Positions 23,761 through 36,275 of a stretch of DNA of 64,000 nt are shown here, piece by piece. The stretch is from positions 7,653,163-7,717,162 of the forward strand of contig CM019230.1 in assembly GCA_009741485.1 (NCBI GenBank), written 5' to 3'. The DNA is from Malurus cyaneus samueli (Eukaryota > Chordata > Aves > Passeriformes > Maluridae). The notes beneath the pieces were generated by a model. The model saw nothing but the letters and a program-made list of their open reading frames with translations, was not told the DNA's origin and made no database searches. A program made the position numbers and the translations under genes. The first letter of the stretch is position 1. Every line of letters begins with the position of its first letter.

Positions 23761-26280
23761 AAAAGACAGGTTAGGGAGTCTCATTTATCCCAATGATTTT
23801 GGAGGATTTGGGTAACAACCTCAGCCCCACATTCATCTTTGCTGATATCTGATACCCATCATCAGAGATGATGCTGGGGTTTGACCTGGGGCTCCTCACT
23901 GGAGGGTAGAGAAGAAGGAACTGCACAAATAGTTCAGTAAAACATTGTAAAAAGCCATCCCAACCGGCCCCAGCACTTTTCAAAGACCAAAACGGGTCTT
24001 TCCCCCTTATTAGGCACCCATCTGTGTCCCCCAGCTCTAATTAAGCATCTGCTGTGCAAGAGGCTCAGGAGGAGTCCTTGTGCTGATAATCCCGACCATC
24101 TTGGCAGCATTATTTACAGCGTGATTCCCTGCCCCACTCGAGTCGCTTCCCCGGCAGAGTAAGACGTAACTCCGCCATTATTTTAGGAGACATATAAAAT
24201 ATAATCCAATTATATGGCGGGCACGTGGAATTCCCAATGATTTCGGAGCACGCTGCTTTATTCAGGAGGGGGGAAAAGATTCGAAGAGACAGGTTGTCAC
24301 TGGGCATCAAAGGATTTGGGATGATATTTAGGATAACAGTTTATAGACACGGAGCAAATCCTATTATAATGCCACATGGCCGTCAGGCTGTCAGGGTGGC
24401 TGGTACAGTTGTGTCTGGGCAGAGATGCCAGGCAGGAGCGTGGTCATCTCAGAGATGTGTCCGTGTGTTGTGTGTCCAGCAGGAGCTGACGGGTTCTGTG
24501 TGTGGTGTTGGGACAGCCTCTGTGTCACCCTCTGCTCTGAGGTGTCCTCCACCTGCATCCAGAGGAGTGGAGCACCCTCAAATGGATAAGTTTGGGTTTG
24601 CCCTGCAATCCCTCAAGGACGTGGTGGGGAAAGAAGGGAATGGGAGGAGTGAAAATGGGCATTTCCAAAAGCTCGGCGTTCATGACCTCAGCAACAGCTG
24701 TGATGTGTCAGTTTGGTCCAGAGCTCTCTATCCGAGGGGTTCAGTCGAATTCTATGGACAAGGAGCCTCTCCATGGCTTCACCCAGCTTTGGTTTGGGCC
24801 TGGCAGGAGTGGCAGAAATGGAGAGGAGATCTGGGAACTCAGAGAACCACACGGAGCACCAGCACTTGAGGCTTTTCTTCAAGTGAGTGATAAACCAACA
24901 CAGCTTCAAGGCTGGTGAAAGCACCAAGGCTGATCCCTCACCCCATCCAGAGGAGCTCTCCAGTGCCCCAGGGATGAGCTCTGGACACAGACTGGACAGC
25001 TGGACACACCACACCAGAGTGACCAGGGGCTGCTGGGGAGCTGCAAGATCCCATCCAGACCCAGCAGAGCTGAGCAGGGACCCTCCCTCAGCCCGTGCTG
25101 CTGCACCCGAGGTGCTGAGGGGAACACCAACCCTCTCCACCTCCCCCTCAGCCTCCAGTGATAAAGAAAAGCCATCCCTGCCCCCTTTGCTGTTTTCCCC
25201 TTTGTTTGTCCCTTTCCCCTGCTCTCCTGTTGTCCCTCCACAGCAGCCCCATCTCCCTCACCACCCACCCCTCACCCTCTAATCCTGGCCCTCGATGGCA
25301 GACGGTGGCTGTGGTGGCACCCATGTCCCCAGCAAGGTGATGCACATCAGGATGTCACCCCACTGAGGTGAACGAGGCTCAAAGGAATAAAAAAAATTTT
25401 AATTTGCTGAAGAGGAGACACTTTCCTTTGTATGCAGCCCCTGGGGAGATGGGAAGACCAGCAGAAGGAGTACAAAAAAATGTCCTGGCTAGTTTTTAAA
25501 ACAAAAGAGATTAATTATGGTCTGAAACATCCAGCACAGCAGCCTCACAATGAAACCCCTGCCAGCCTGTGAGGAGACTGAGGATGTCTACAGGAGCGAC
25601 AAGGGTTTCGTTGTTTTTTTTTTTTTTCCCTTTTCTTTCTTTAAATACATGTTAATCCAGCTGGTGCAGTGACAGTAACACCCACAGCATCCTCCCCTGG
25701 GTAAGCCCTGGCAGCTTTTCCCACCTCGTAAGTCAGCCTCAGCTCCGCGGAGGGAGGCAGAGCAGAGCCCCGTGCTGGGCACACACAAACCCCGAGCTCC
25801 AGAGCGTTTTGGGGCCGTGCTCCAGAACATTTTGGGGCCGTGCTGGGGGGTAAATGAGGCTCAGACCGGTGGCAGCAAGGGACAGCTCCGCAGCAGCCAG
25901 ATGGGCGCAATAAAAGGCTCGTTAATGGGGATCGTTGGACCTCAATTTCAGGACGCTGGATGGAGCCTCCTCGGTAAGTATCATTATTATGGCACTCTCA
26001 ATCAAGCCGAGCAGCTTTATGACAAAATCAAAAGTTGTGATCCAAGCAGCACAGAGGGATGGGGTGAGCAGCCTATTTATTTCGCTCTGGGTTCACAGCG
26101 AGGACCCAGCAGCTGCCAGGACACAAATGATGGTGACATCCCCCCTGCAGCTGGGGACAGCTTTAAATGTCATCACAGCTCTCTGCCCTCTCAACCCCAA
26201 ACCTCTGCGGGTCCGCAGTGGGATTGTGCAAACACTGCTGTGCTGGTCTGGGGCTCAGGAGAAAGAGGGAAAAACCCCAT
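23761..26280. other. Single-copy non-coding DNA
   Basis: No gene recognised. The block at about 24090-24370 is free of low-complexity sequence, has several CpG and looks distinctive (TCCGCCATTATTTTAGGAG near 24171); a conserved non-coding element is possible but unproven. A T run occurs at about 25615-25627. Confidence 0.35.
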
Positions 26281-26622
26281 GGAATCGTTAAGGTCGGGAT
26301 AGGTCTCTAAAATCAATTGCAACCCTTAAATCCAGCACTGACAGCTCTGCCACCACCACATCTACACATCTGTAAAATCCCTCCAGGGATGGGGACTCCA
26401 CCAGGGCCAGGGCCAGACCACCCTTCCCATGAAGAACTTTTTCCTCCTATCCAATCTGAACCTACCCTGGTTGTTTACTCATGTCCTGACCCTTTCCCTG
26501 GGAGAAGAGATCAACCACCACTTGTCTACAACCTCCTGTCAGACACTTGTCAAAGTGAGAAGGGCCCCTCAAACCTCTTTTTCTCCAGGCTGAGACCCCC
26601 CAGCTCCCTCAGCTGCCCCTGA
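26281..26622 (-). mobile_element. CR1 LINE 3' fragment, minus orientation
   Basis: On the plus strand it begins GGAATCGTTAAGGTCGGGAT (reverse complement of the CR1 tail). It continues through CTCCAGGGATGGGGACTCCA, CCTTCCCATGAAGAACTTTT, GGGAGAAGAGATCAACCACC and CCAGGCTGAGACCCCCCAGC, and ends near 'CTCCCTCAGCTGCCCCTGA'. These blocks follow the CR1 consensus in reverse order. 5'-truncated. It forms an inverted pair with the plus-strand CR1 that starts about 330 bp downstream. Confidence 0.88.
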
Positions 26623-26954
26623 CAGGCCAAACCCAGCCAGACCCATTCAGGGACATGGTGCACAGCATCCCAGCCACGTGCTGTGATCTTCCTACAGCAC
26701 CTTCATGCTGCATTTGCTCCCTGAAACTTCTTCCAGACAAAGAAAAAAACCTTTCCCATCAAAACCCTTTTTACACTCCCCCATCTCCATAAAATTCTGC
26801 TGTTTTCTTGTTCCTCTTGTGGCAATTTCGCTCCACAGGGTTAAGATGCCACCAGAGAGACCTGGAATGCTCAGCCCTCAGCTGCAATCCCAGCCACTCA
26901 CTTGTGAGCCAAATTCCTGACATTTCTGTCTGTTCTTGGTGTGAAAGGAATCTC

Positions 26955-27355
26955 CAAAGGGAGGAGGAGTAGGATGAAGAGTGGCTGAGGGAGCTGGGGG
27001 TGTTTAACCTGGAAAAAGGGGGACTCAGGGGTGACCTTGGCACTCTACAACTGCCTGAAGGGGGGCTGTGGGCAGGTGGGGTCAGTCCTCCCAGGCAACA
27101 AGAATGAGAGGCCATGGCCTAAAGCTGCACCAAAGGAAGTTCAGGTGAGATGTTAGTAAAAGATTTTTCACTGTAAGAGTGATCACACACTGGAATTGTC
27201 TGCCCAGGGAGTGCTGGAGTCACTGTCCCTGGATGTTTTAAAAAAGACTGCACGTGGCACTCAGTTCCATGGTTTAGGTGATGAGGAAGTGTTGGGCCAT
27301 GGGCTGGACTTGATGATCTTGAAGGTCTCTTCCAGCCTGGTTCATTCTGTGATTC
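26955..27355 (+). mobile_element. CR1 LINE 3' end, plus orientation
   Basis: Begins near GAAGAGTGGCTGAGGGAGC, continues with GGGGTGTTTAACCTGG, GACTCAGGGGTGACCTTGG, CATGGCCTAAAGCTGCACC, CTGGAATTGTCTGCCCAGGG, and ends ATTCTGTGATTC at 27355. Close in sequence to the CR1 at 17750-18001, so probably the same subfamily. An LTR-like element begins at the next base. Confidence 0.93.
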
Positions 27356-27788
27356 TGCTGGAAAATATATCAGTTTAAATTTTTTTTTGTTTAACTTCAG
27401 TTAAAGATACTGTTTGCCTTTGCCCTGGGGGAAGAGTGCTAAAGTTTCTTTCCAGAGCATTGTTCCACCAGGTGATGAAGTGAACATCTCAACAAGATAA
27501 GGACCTAATCAGCATCCAAGGCAAAGACATCCAGATCCAATAGGAACCCAAATATTGAGAACTGCACAGCCTTGAACCAGTGAACATTAAACTAATAAAG
27601 TTTTGTGGGGTTTGCCTGTCTAAAGTTTGGGGGGAAATCTTGTAAAATTCATGTGTCACAGAATGATTTTCTCTGCACACCCGAGCTATGTGTGGATGAA
27701 ATGATTTCTGTGGCACATCCTGGCCAGAGCAACATCCTGGGCAGTAAATAAAGTGATGCCTTGACTTTCTAACATTAAAAATATGACA
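27356..27788 (+). mobile_element. LTR-like interspersed repeat, family 2, copy B
   Basis: 433 bp, TG...CA bounded: starts TGCTGGAAAATATATCAGTT, ends near AAAAATATGACA. Contains AGTAAATAAAGTG (polyadenylation-type signal at about 27743-27755) ~35 bp before its end, as in an LTR. Collinear with the reverse complement of 17052-17602. Inserted exactly at the last base of the upstream CR1. No internal retroviral sequence follows it. Confidence 0.75.
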
Positions 27789-28470
27789 ATTTGGTGACAA
27801 TTCTGGGATGGGTGATGGCCAGGCTGGTGACAGGAGGTGGTGGTGACTCAGGCAGGCTGGTGCCCTGCCAGGACAGCAGAATCCATCCTGCACCAGCCCT
27901 GACTCACGGCTGGGATCACCAGCACCACTGGCACACCAGCACCTTCGGGTTTGGGATCATCACTCCTGAAGTGCATCTCACACCAGGGGTGTCTGGGCTC
28001 CCCTGGCAGCACACTCAGCTGTCACCTCCACTCAGGCAGGGGCTGAGCTGTGGGGCTGTGGAGCTGCTGCTCACTGCCAGCCAGGGACGAACATCAAGAT
28101 CACTCTCTGAAGAATTCAGATCCTAATCTGCCTCAAGCTGCTCAGCGCTGCCACGGGCCCTCCCGAGGCTGCATCTCCTCTCATCCCAGCGGCAAGGACG
28201 AGCAGATGAGGCAGAGCAAGGAGGAGCCTGGCGTGTGGCTCATGGAGCAGAGGCGCAGATCAAGCCTCAATTAGACTTTGCCCTTTGTTAGGCAGTTTGC
28301 TGTGGCCTGGGCTCATTAAAAACCAGCTGCAGGTAGGAGGAGGCATCAGAGAGATTATCCAAAGTGCAGCTGCGAGAGGAGATCTGAGCTCTCTCAGCAG
28401 CAGCAGGCACAAAAGCCAAAGTCTCCTCCTGCTCCATGGAACATCCGCCCATCCCGTGGAGCTCCAGGAG
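27789..28470. other. Single-copy non-coding DNA
   Basis: No gene or interspersed repeat recognised between the LTR-like element and the 10 bp array. Confidence 0.4.
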
Positions 28471-28712
28471 CTGATGTCACTGATGGTCACTGATGGTCAC
28501 TGATGGTCACTGATGGTCACTGATGGTCACTGATGGTCACTGATGGTCACTGATGATCACTGATGGTCACTGATGGTCACTGATGGTCACTGATGTCACT
28601 GATGTCACTGATGTCACTGATGGTCACTGATGGTCACTGATGGTCACTGATGGTCACTGATGGTCACTGATGGCCACTGATGGTCACTGATGGTCACTGA
28701 TGGTCACTGATC
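28471..28712 (+). repeat. 10 bp tandem array (ACTGATGGTC)n
   Basis: About 24 units of ACTGATGGTC, interrupted by 8 bp variants (CTGATGTCA) near 28590-28620 and single-base variants (GATGATCAC, GATGGCCAC). It is joined on the right to the same linker and LTR-like end as the reverse-oriented array at 38135-38340, so it belongs to an interspersed element and did not arise independently. Confidence 0.97.
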
Positions 28713-28884
28713 TCCTTCTCTCCTGTCCCACTCCTGCTCTGTTGAGCTGTGAAGCTCCTCAGGCCTCCCCTGGTGGAACAATGCCCTGGAAGGAAACTTT
28801 AACACCCTTCCCTGGGGCAAAGGTGAAAAAAATCTTTGATGAAAGTTATAAAAAAGTTTTTTTAAACTGGTATATTTTCCAGCA
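28713..28884 (-). mobile_element. Family-2-related element end joined to the 10 bp array
   Basis: On the minus strand it starts TGCTGGAAAATATACCAGTT (at 28884) and passes GCATTGTTCCACCAGGGGA, CTTCACAGCTCAACAGAGC and GGAGTGGGACAGGAGAGAAG into the 10 bp array. This linker matches 38035-38134 almost perfectly. A matching opposite terminus left of the array was not found, so this copy appears one-sided or truncated. Confidence 0.8.
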
Positions 28885-31793
28885 AGAGCAGTTTGCTTGC
28901 AGCCTCTGGGCTCTGGGATGCTGCTGCAGGATGACAGTGGGAAAGGCACATTCCCAAAATACACTGAAACCAAAACCTCACAGCCCCTGCTGCGCAGGGA
29001 AGAGGAGGAAGGGAGGCAGTGAGCAAATATTTGCCTGGCTGCCCTGCTTTCTAGCACAGAGAGCCCGAAGAAGCAGGAGCCCAGCTTTCCAGTAAAGCTC
29101 AGCCCACTGGGGCTGCCCACACTCCAGGATTGTGGCAGCTTGGTCCTTTCCCAGTGTTTGGTCTCATTTTCTTTTGAGAGAGCCAACAGAACAAGAGGAA
29201 GGAGGTGGTTTCAGAGCATGCAGAGCCAAACTGCTGAGTAATAAATCAGCCAACGCCTCCCTTGCTGCTCCAGGACACTGAAAGCTGTGCCAACTGCTTT
29301 TTTCTCTCAGCGCTGTTGGCTTTACTCCCCTTCCAGAAGTCGCAGAACTGTTCTCACTGTGTGTCTGGGGTCACATCTGGATCACAGTCAAAGGGCTGTG
29401 CTCCAAGGCCAGCCAAGATGGGCCCCAAGGTGGTGGTGACCTGCTGAGCACACACTGCCCCCCTGGCTCAGGAAAGTGATTCCTCCAGCAGGAGGACTGA
29501 TGGAGCCTCATTTCCCATCACTGGCATCCCATCCAAGGCTGTTTGTGGGTTCAGCCCCTTAGCAGGCACTGAAGAATCCAGAAAGGGGACAGATGTGAAT
29601 GTCCTGACCACGGGAGAAGACTGTGAGGTGATCCTGTTCCAGACAGCAGCCACTGCACTTGGAGAAACCTTGGTCAGGAGCAGATTCTCTGGTGCCCAAT
29701 ATTCCATAATGTGGCTGTGTTTTGTGCTTGGGTTTGAGATCTCTGTCCTCAGATATTTCACACTGCCAGAACCCACACTGCAGCCCTGCTCAGCAGGATT
29801 TTTCACTGCTCAGCTCTCTTCCCTTTACCTGCTCTGCAGCCTTTATGAAATGTGTAGTTAAAACCACAGAGATCTGACTCTTTCAATCACATCCCAGCGG
29901 AGCAAAGCCCTGAGCTGAGCAGGGAATAGGGAAGGCTTGACAGCCGCTCTCAGCTGAGCACAGGGAGTGCAATCACCCAAGCCACACTTCTTTAGGAGCC
30001 AGTCTAAAAATAACACAGGAAAGCTGTAGAAATAGGAGCTCCAGTATTTTATTTTTTTTTTTTTTAGGGTAAAACAAGTGTAAAGTTCTGATATGAATTC
30101 TTGTTGCTGCTCTCCTGACATGCTTCTGACATTCCCCACCAGCCCTCGCCTCTCCCACCCATGACCACTCTGCTTTGCTGGCGCCAGCCAAGGAAATTTC
30201 AGTGCCTGTGGCGAACTCCAGCTCAAGGAACAGCTTGTTCTCCACTGCCCAGAGCCTGCAGACTTAAATATGGCCCCAAGTTTGAAAACAGAGCCCTTGT
30301 TTTTCATGGAAGGCCTCATCCATCTTAACAAATTCTGCTTCGTCCAGCCTGTGTCACAGCTTGGTACTTCCTACGATCTGCCCTGAGCTGCCCAGGTGCA
30401 AAATAAAAATGAGAAAAGGAGCATTGTAAGAGGAAAGCGGCAACGTTGGGCTTTTCCTTCATTTTTTTCATGTCCTAGGCAGGGAGATGGAAATATTCCC
30501 AAGATTTTGACCTGCCCCAACCCTTAGAAACAAAAAGCTGGTTACAAAACCAGTGATTCTGTCTGCCCAGGCAGTGATGGCTGATGCAGAGGAACCCTCC
30601 ACTGCAAGAGAGAGGAGCAATATCCCAACTCCATGCCCAGAGCAGCACGCTGGGACAGCTCTGGAAGAGTCTGCTGACAGCCACCAGCCTCACCTGGGCT
30701 CAGGAGAGGGAAGGAAACCTGCTGGATGTGTTCTGTGCATCGTGCCGGAATAAACAGGGGGGAAATGATAAATAGGGAAAGACTCGCAGAGCTCCCCTCC
30801 TGTAGCACATCCCTGGCAGCAGCAGTCACCTCTGCTCTCCTGTCACAGCACGGGCAGCTGGGAGAGGAAAAGAAGCAGCAGGAGCGGGAATGATGCAGGA
30901 GTACACATCCCGAGCCAGTGCTGTGCTCCGGGCACCCACCGGCACTCAGGAGCTGGCAAAGGGCACTGCAACCCCAGCCAGGCTGCAGGAGAGCCCGGCA
31001 CATCCCCTGCACCAGCTCGGCACAGAGATGCTAATTGGGAATAAGCGAAGGGGGAGGGAGAGAAGCGAAGAAAGGAAGAGGGGGGGAAAAATACTAAAGC
31101 CCCGACTCAATGGGAAAACACCACAATCCAAGGCAGGCAGGATGAAACCAGCCCAGTACAACATTGTCCGGTTAAACTAGCAGCCCTGTATTATTCCCGG
31201 CTCGCATTAAGTAGCTCTGTAGTGTTAGTGCTGTTCTTGAAAGATAACTTCACCTTTGACCCCTTAAGCTCCGAGACACTCCTAAAAGTCCCAGCATGTT
31301 ATTACGAACAGAAGAGCAGTGTTAATGCTGAAATGCTCTATCCCCTTCTCCTCCCTCCTTGTTGCCGCTGGATTTTAAAGCACAACGTTATTAAAAAACG
31401 AAAATATATGCTGGGAATGCACCATCCCTTTGAGCAGCGATCCCCGCGTGTGGAGAGACCCCCCTGGGTTGCACAGCGAGAGCCGAGGAGAGGCAATTTC
31501 CATCCTCCTCTGGTGTCTCTCACGGGCGTTTCCTGCCCCTATTTCTTCAAGGTTTCGCTGTTCCCTCCCCGGGGCAGGACAGGATGCTGGCGTGTCCCTC
31601 GAAGGGCAAGGGCGAGGACCAAGGAGAGCCAGATCACCTTCAAACGCTTGAAAATATCCAAACAACTGGACGTGCCTCGAAACCAAAGTGTTCTAAAGCT
31701 GCTGAGGCACTGCTGGGATGAGGCGCTGGTGCTCACCCTGCAGACTGGGCTGGCGTGGTCTCCATCCCGGCATTTCCCAAACGCCAGGAGGAA
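28885..31793. other. Single-copy non-coding DNA
   Basis: No gene or repeat family recognised. T run at about 30050-30065. Short open frames on both strands lack domains. Confidence 0.4.
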
Positions 31794-31970
31794 CCTCTCC
31801 CTCTCCCTCCTCTCCCTCTCCTCTCCCTCTCCCTCTCCCTCTCCCTCTCCCTCTCCCTCCTCCCTCTCCCTCTCCTCTCCTCTCCCCTCTCCCTCTCCCT
31901 CTCCCCTCTCCTCTCCCTCTCCTCTCCCTCTTCCCTCTCCCTTCCCTCTCCTCTCCCTCTCCTCTCTCTT
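31794..31970. repeat. Polypyrimidine microsatellite (CTCTCC)n, imperfect
   Basis: About 177 bases of C and T on the plus strand, made of CCTCTCC/CTCTCCCT units with TT interruptions towards the right. A 326-codon plus-strand frame (31222-32202) and Arg/Glu/Gly minus-strand frames run through it. They are artefacts of the tract. Confidence 0.97.
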
Positions 31971-33131
31971 TTCCCATCCTGTCTCCTTCATCATCAGCAG
32001 CAGCCGCCTCAGCTCTTCCTCCCAGGATCTGCTGGTTTATGTTTGTGTCGCCTTCCTCAGACTGCGAAGTCTTTGGGGGCAGGAGCAGGCTGTAATCTGT
32101 GTTTGTCAAGTGCCATGTAAACGGCTGGCTAAATGTGTTTGTTTTCGAGCGCTTATTTGTTTTTTCAGAGGGGTAGTTACAGGAGAGAACACAGCGGAAT
32201 AAGTAATTGGTGCGGAGCTGGGAGAGGCTGGGAGCAGAGCCGTGTTCCCGTGGAGAGAGGCAGATGGCACCAGGGTGGTTTCCCTCCTCCTTTTTCCCGA
32301 TCTCACAGCCGGGGAGGGCTGGGGACATCACCAAAGACACTCTGGGTGTGTCACAGGGTGTTGGACAAGCTGGGGTGACCGGGCGGGTCACCAAGGTGCT
32401 CCCAGAGCAGCCTCCCCCATCCCCGACCTTCATTCCCGCAGATTCCCCTCTCGGCGCTCTCGGAACCCGTGCGGATTCACTATGAACACACATTTTTCAC
32501 CGCGTTCTCCTTGACAGCCGAGCCCCGTGTCCTTCCCGACGCTGGCTCCGGCCCCTCCTGCCTGCCTTGGACCACTAATGAAACTGTAATCGCTCCCACC
32601 GCGGCACGGCGGGGCTTTGAGGGTGGAACTGAGAGCAGACCATCAGGAAACAGCCTGATTAAAAAGTACTTTGGGGAGGGGGCACTTTGCCGGAGGGTGA
32701 CAACGTCTCTTACACTTGAAATGAAATATATCCGTGTTGAAGAGCGGGAAAGAAAAGAGAAAAACTTTGGCCCCTGCGGAGGTTCAGAAGCCCTTAGGCT
32801 GTTGGCCACTGGATTCATGTACACTGTACTTTAGTGCTTTAAAAAGTGCCTAAAAAAGCAAGATACCACTACCCGGTGGACTGTAAAATATCCTATCACC
32901 AGCCAGCCATACGCAGCGAGGATGTCATGCCATGGGGTTAGCAGCAGCATCATAGGCAAGGTAAAGATGCTTCATTGCATATATTAAAGGCAGCCCGAGC
33001 CCTAAATGCACCCTAAAGAAGATGGATCTCCTCGGGAAGCTGAGATCTATTCATCACAATCTGATTCCTAAGTGTCAATTAATCTTACAGCTTGTGTGTT
33101 GTTCCCCAGCCCTGACACATCTCTCACTGTC
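31971..33131. other. Single-copy non-coding DNA
   Basis: No gene recognised. Moderately CpG-containing around 32240-32700. The copy at 52474 begins just right of this interval, so this DNA has no second copy in the window. Confidence 0.4.
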
Positions 33132-33398
33132 TCTGACTCGGAAGAGTAATGGGAGACAGCGTTTGAGTATATAAAAGATAATTAATAGAAAACATCCGCC
33201 CTTTAAACAACAGCCACCAAACCAACCTTTTAGCACAATACGTCTTTCCACCGGCATCCATGCATCCATTTCCCCGGGTCCGACTCGCAGCTTCTGTCAT
33301 TTGGGGAATGTTAATTGCTCGGCAAGAAACTAAGTGTTTTTAAAAGGGTGAGAAGGACCCTGCTAAAGCATGCGGCCAACACAAAAGAAATGGTGATT

Positions 33399-33400
<2 letters not shown>

Positions 33401-33434
<34 letters not shown>
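33401..33434. repeat. Poly-T tract (34 T)
   Basis: Uninterrupted T run. Its counterpart in copy 2 is 31 T at 52720-52750. Confidence 0.95.
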
Positions 33435-33437
<3 letters not shown>

Positions 33438-36275
33438 CGCTCATTGTTCCCCTCTCAGCACAGAGCCCGTCCCTTGCTCTCGCTCTGACATTGCAGAAAA
33501 GCCACAGAGCCCCCGGAGCGGGGAGATGTAATGCAATGAGATAATGTTATCTTATTTCTAACTTTACTTGGAAGGAAATAAAGCATGTGGACGGAGCCTG
33601 TTGCTCGCAGGGAGCCATCCCGGGATACCGAGGCAGCAGCGGGGCCGCGGGTTAGAGCGGGGTTTGCTCCTGGGGATGGGAACGCACCGATGGGTGCAAT
33701 GCAGGAAGGGGCCCCCCGGGGCAGGATCGGAGCACAGCAGGAAAAATGGGGGAAAAAACGTTCATTTCCTGCGTTTGAGAGCGGAGAGGCTCCCCCGGGG
33801 GAAGGGGTTTAGAGAAAGGTATTTCCTGGTGAACAGTAAGGGTTGGTTGGAGCGGGGGTGACTCTGGGATTCCTGCACGGATTTTTCCAAAGCACCCAAC
33901 ACGGAATTTGAGCAGGATTCTCCTTGCTCCAGGAAAAAACTGCTGGGAAAGCCGGAGAGGGGGCACCTGGATGGGTCAGAGCCCGGCTGAATGTGGATGT
34001 GGCTTTGCAGGAACCGATTTCCTGGGAAGAAGGGTGGAGGAGCTGTGCTGCTGCTCAAGGCACTAACCAGGAACATAAATGTCTCTGTTCCACCCCCCAG
34101 GGGAATTGCAGAATATCCAAATTTGGCAACATCAGCCCAGGATGGATTCAGTCCCTTTATCCCCAAATAGAGCTGTTTGGGCTGCAATATTGTGGCTGCC
34201 TTGCAGCTGGGCCAGGAGCAGAGTCCTGGTGCTGGAGGCTGCAGGGATGGAGCTCCAGCTCTCAGCTGTGTCATGACATCTGGAAGTCTTCAAACACCAA
34301 ATCTCGTCAAAATCTAGGCAGAGAGCCCTGGCAGCTGTGGTGGTGTGGGCCATGGAGGATGGGGTTAGCAGAAAAGAGCAGAGTTTTTGGTCCCTTTTCT
34401 AATGGACTGTAATTCCTGCCTGAAGGGGGTCAGCGAGAGTTCCTCTGGGTTTGTCCTTCCCGCTCTGTCTCCTGACACAATCAAATCTTAGCTCAGATTC
34501 AAGGCTTCAAAACACCTGAAACTAACCCAAGAGGCCCAAGGAAAGGCAATTCCTGGGAATGTCCATTGAAATCCTCTGGGATCCTCTGTCCTCTTGGCTC
34601 TGGTTGGTTTTGTTAAGCATTTCTGGGGTGCTGATTTCCAAATTTCAATTGGGGTTTATGGGAATGACACCTGCCAGGACACCTTTGAAACAGGCCAGTT
34701 TTCAAACAACATTTGAGATTTTTTAAAATCAAAATTCTGTTTAAAATCAACATTTTTTTTCTTGCTTAAGTGGCTCATTTGCCAGGAGTAAGGATTTTAA
34801 CATAAACAGTTCTGTCTCCAAGATCTGCTTGGTGTTTAAAACCCACTTCTCAAGATCCTTTCTACAATTTTGGGGTATGGATTAAAAAACAAACAAGACC
34901 CTCCCCTTTTAGTTTCTATGAACAGCTTTCCAGACAGCACACATGACGGAGAGTAAGAGAATCACTGGGCCCTTTCCTGCCCTCACCAACAGGAAAAAGT
35001 GGCTGCAGGGACAGCCTCACAAACTTCCACAGCATCACCCTGCCATGAAAAACACCCAGCTCCTGTTCTTCTAAGAATGGGAGATACAGTTGTAAGTTTG
35101 GAATGAAGGCAGTAGCTGTCAGAGCCAGTCAGGTTTCATCAGGCTGAATAAACAGGCTGTGAATCTCGTAATTACAGGTTCCCCCTCAGGATTTTGGCAC
35201 ATCTCCTCCTAACCCAACCCTGCAAAGTGCAGAAGGTATAGAAATGAAACCTAATAAAACCTAAATATTATCTCCCATATTCTGAGGCTCAGCAAAGGTT
35301 TGATTTACATTTCTAGCAAAGGTTCTTGCATCTGGAGCAATGGCTTGTATATTGTATTTGTCTAAGATTATAGGTGCTTTATGGCATTTACTGGATCTTG
35401 TAAATATTCTGTAAAGTGCTATCGACAGAACAATTATGGGAGAGGAAAAACAGTTTTGAATCAACTCCTCTTGGAAGAAAAAAATGGATTTTGCCCTTTG
35501 CTGCTGCAAATGATCTGCAACTCAGTAATGCTCAGCAGCACATATGAGAAGAATACTGTCAAATTTAACCCCCCTGGCTGGCTTTCCCAAAACCTGGCCT
35601 CACAGTTATGCTCCTGGGAAAGGGAACAAGAGCTGGGAGAATCCAGGTTATGGCAGAATGTTGGAAAAAGGGGCCATCCTGCAGACAGCAAACCTCACCT
35701 TACTTGTTCATACACCAAAGGTGAGACCCCTGGCTACACCCCTGGGAATAATCTCCCTCTCCACCTCCACTTGTGGCCTTTCCCTGTTAGTTTTCCAACA
35801 AAAGCAGCGGGGGCAGAGCTTTGGGGCAGTGAAGAGCCTGGTGTGAGCCAGTGCCACCCCAAAGAGCAGCTCTGCTCTGGCTCCTGGAGAGGCTCTGTGC
35901 TCCATCCCCCTCTGCAGTGTCCAGAGCTCTGGGCAGCCCGGGAGCCGAGGGGAGAGGCTGTGCTGTGCTGTGCCACTGATTGGGTGGTGCTGCTGGAAGG
36001 ATGATGCTCACAGCCTATTTTTAGCACAGCCTGCAGCAGGTTGGTGAGCGCAGCCGGCTGCGGGAACAATGCCACGGTGGACAGGGATGGTAAAAGCCGG
36101 CACTCAGCGCCGAGGTGAACAGCAGCCAGTGTGGAAAAAAACACCTTCCTGCCTTTGGGAACCCTCCCCAAACCTCTGTAGGGCAGCACAAAGGGTGTGA
36201 GAGCTCACAGAGCTTTAGGTGCTTGTCTGTCCCCAGCTTGTCCTCGCCAGAGCAGCTCAAAAATCCTGCTGCCTC

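Noticed and set aside
31222..32202. 326-codon plus-strand open frame
   Set aside because: Its second half is a C/T microsatellite giving Ser/Pro/Leu runs. The first half has no recognisable domain and no splice or promoter context.
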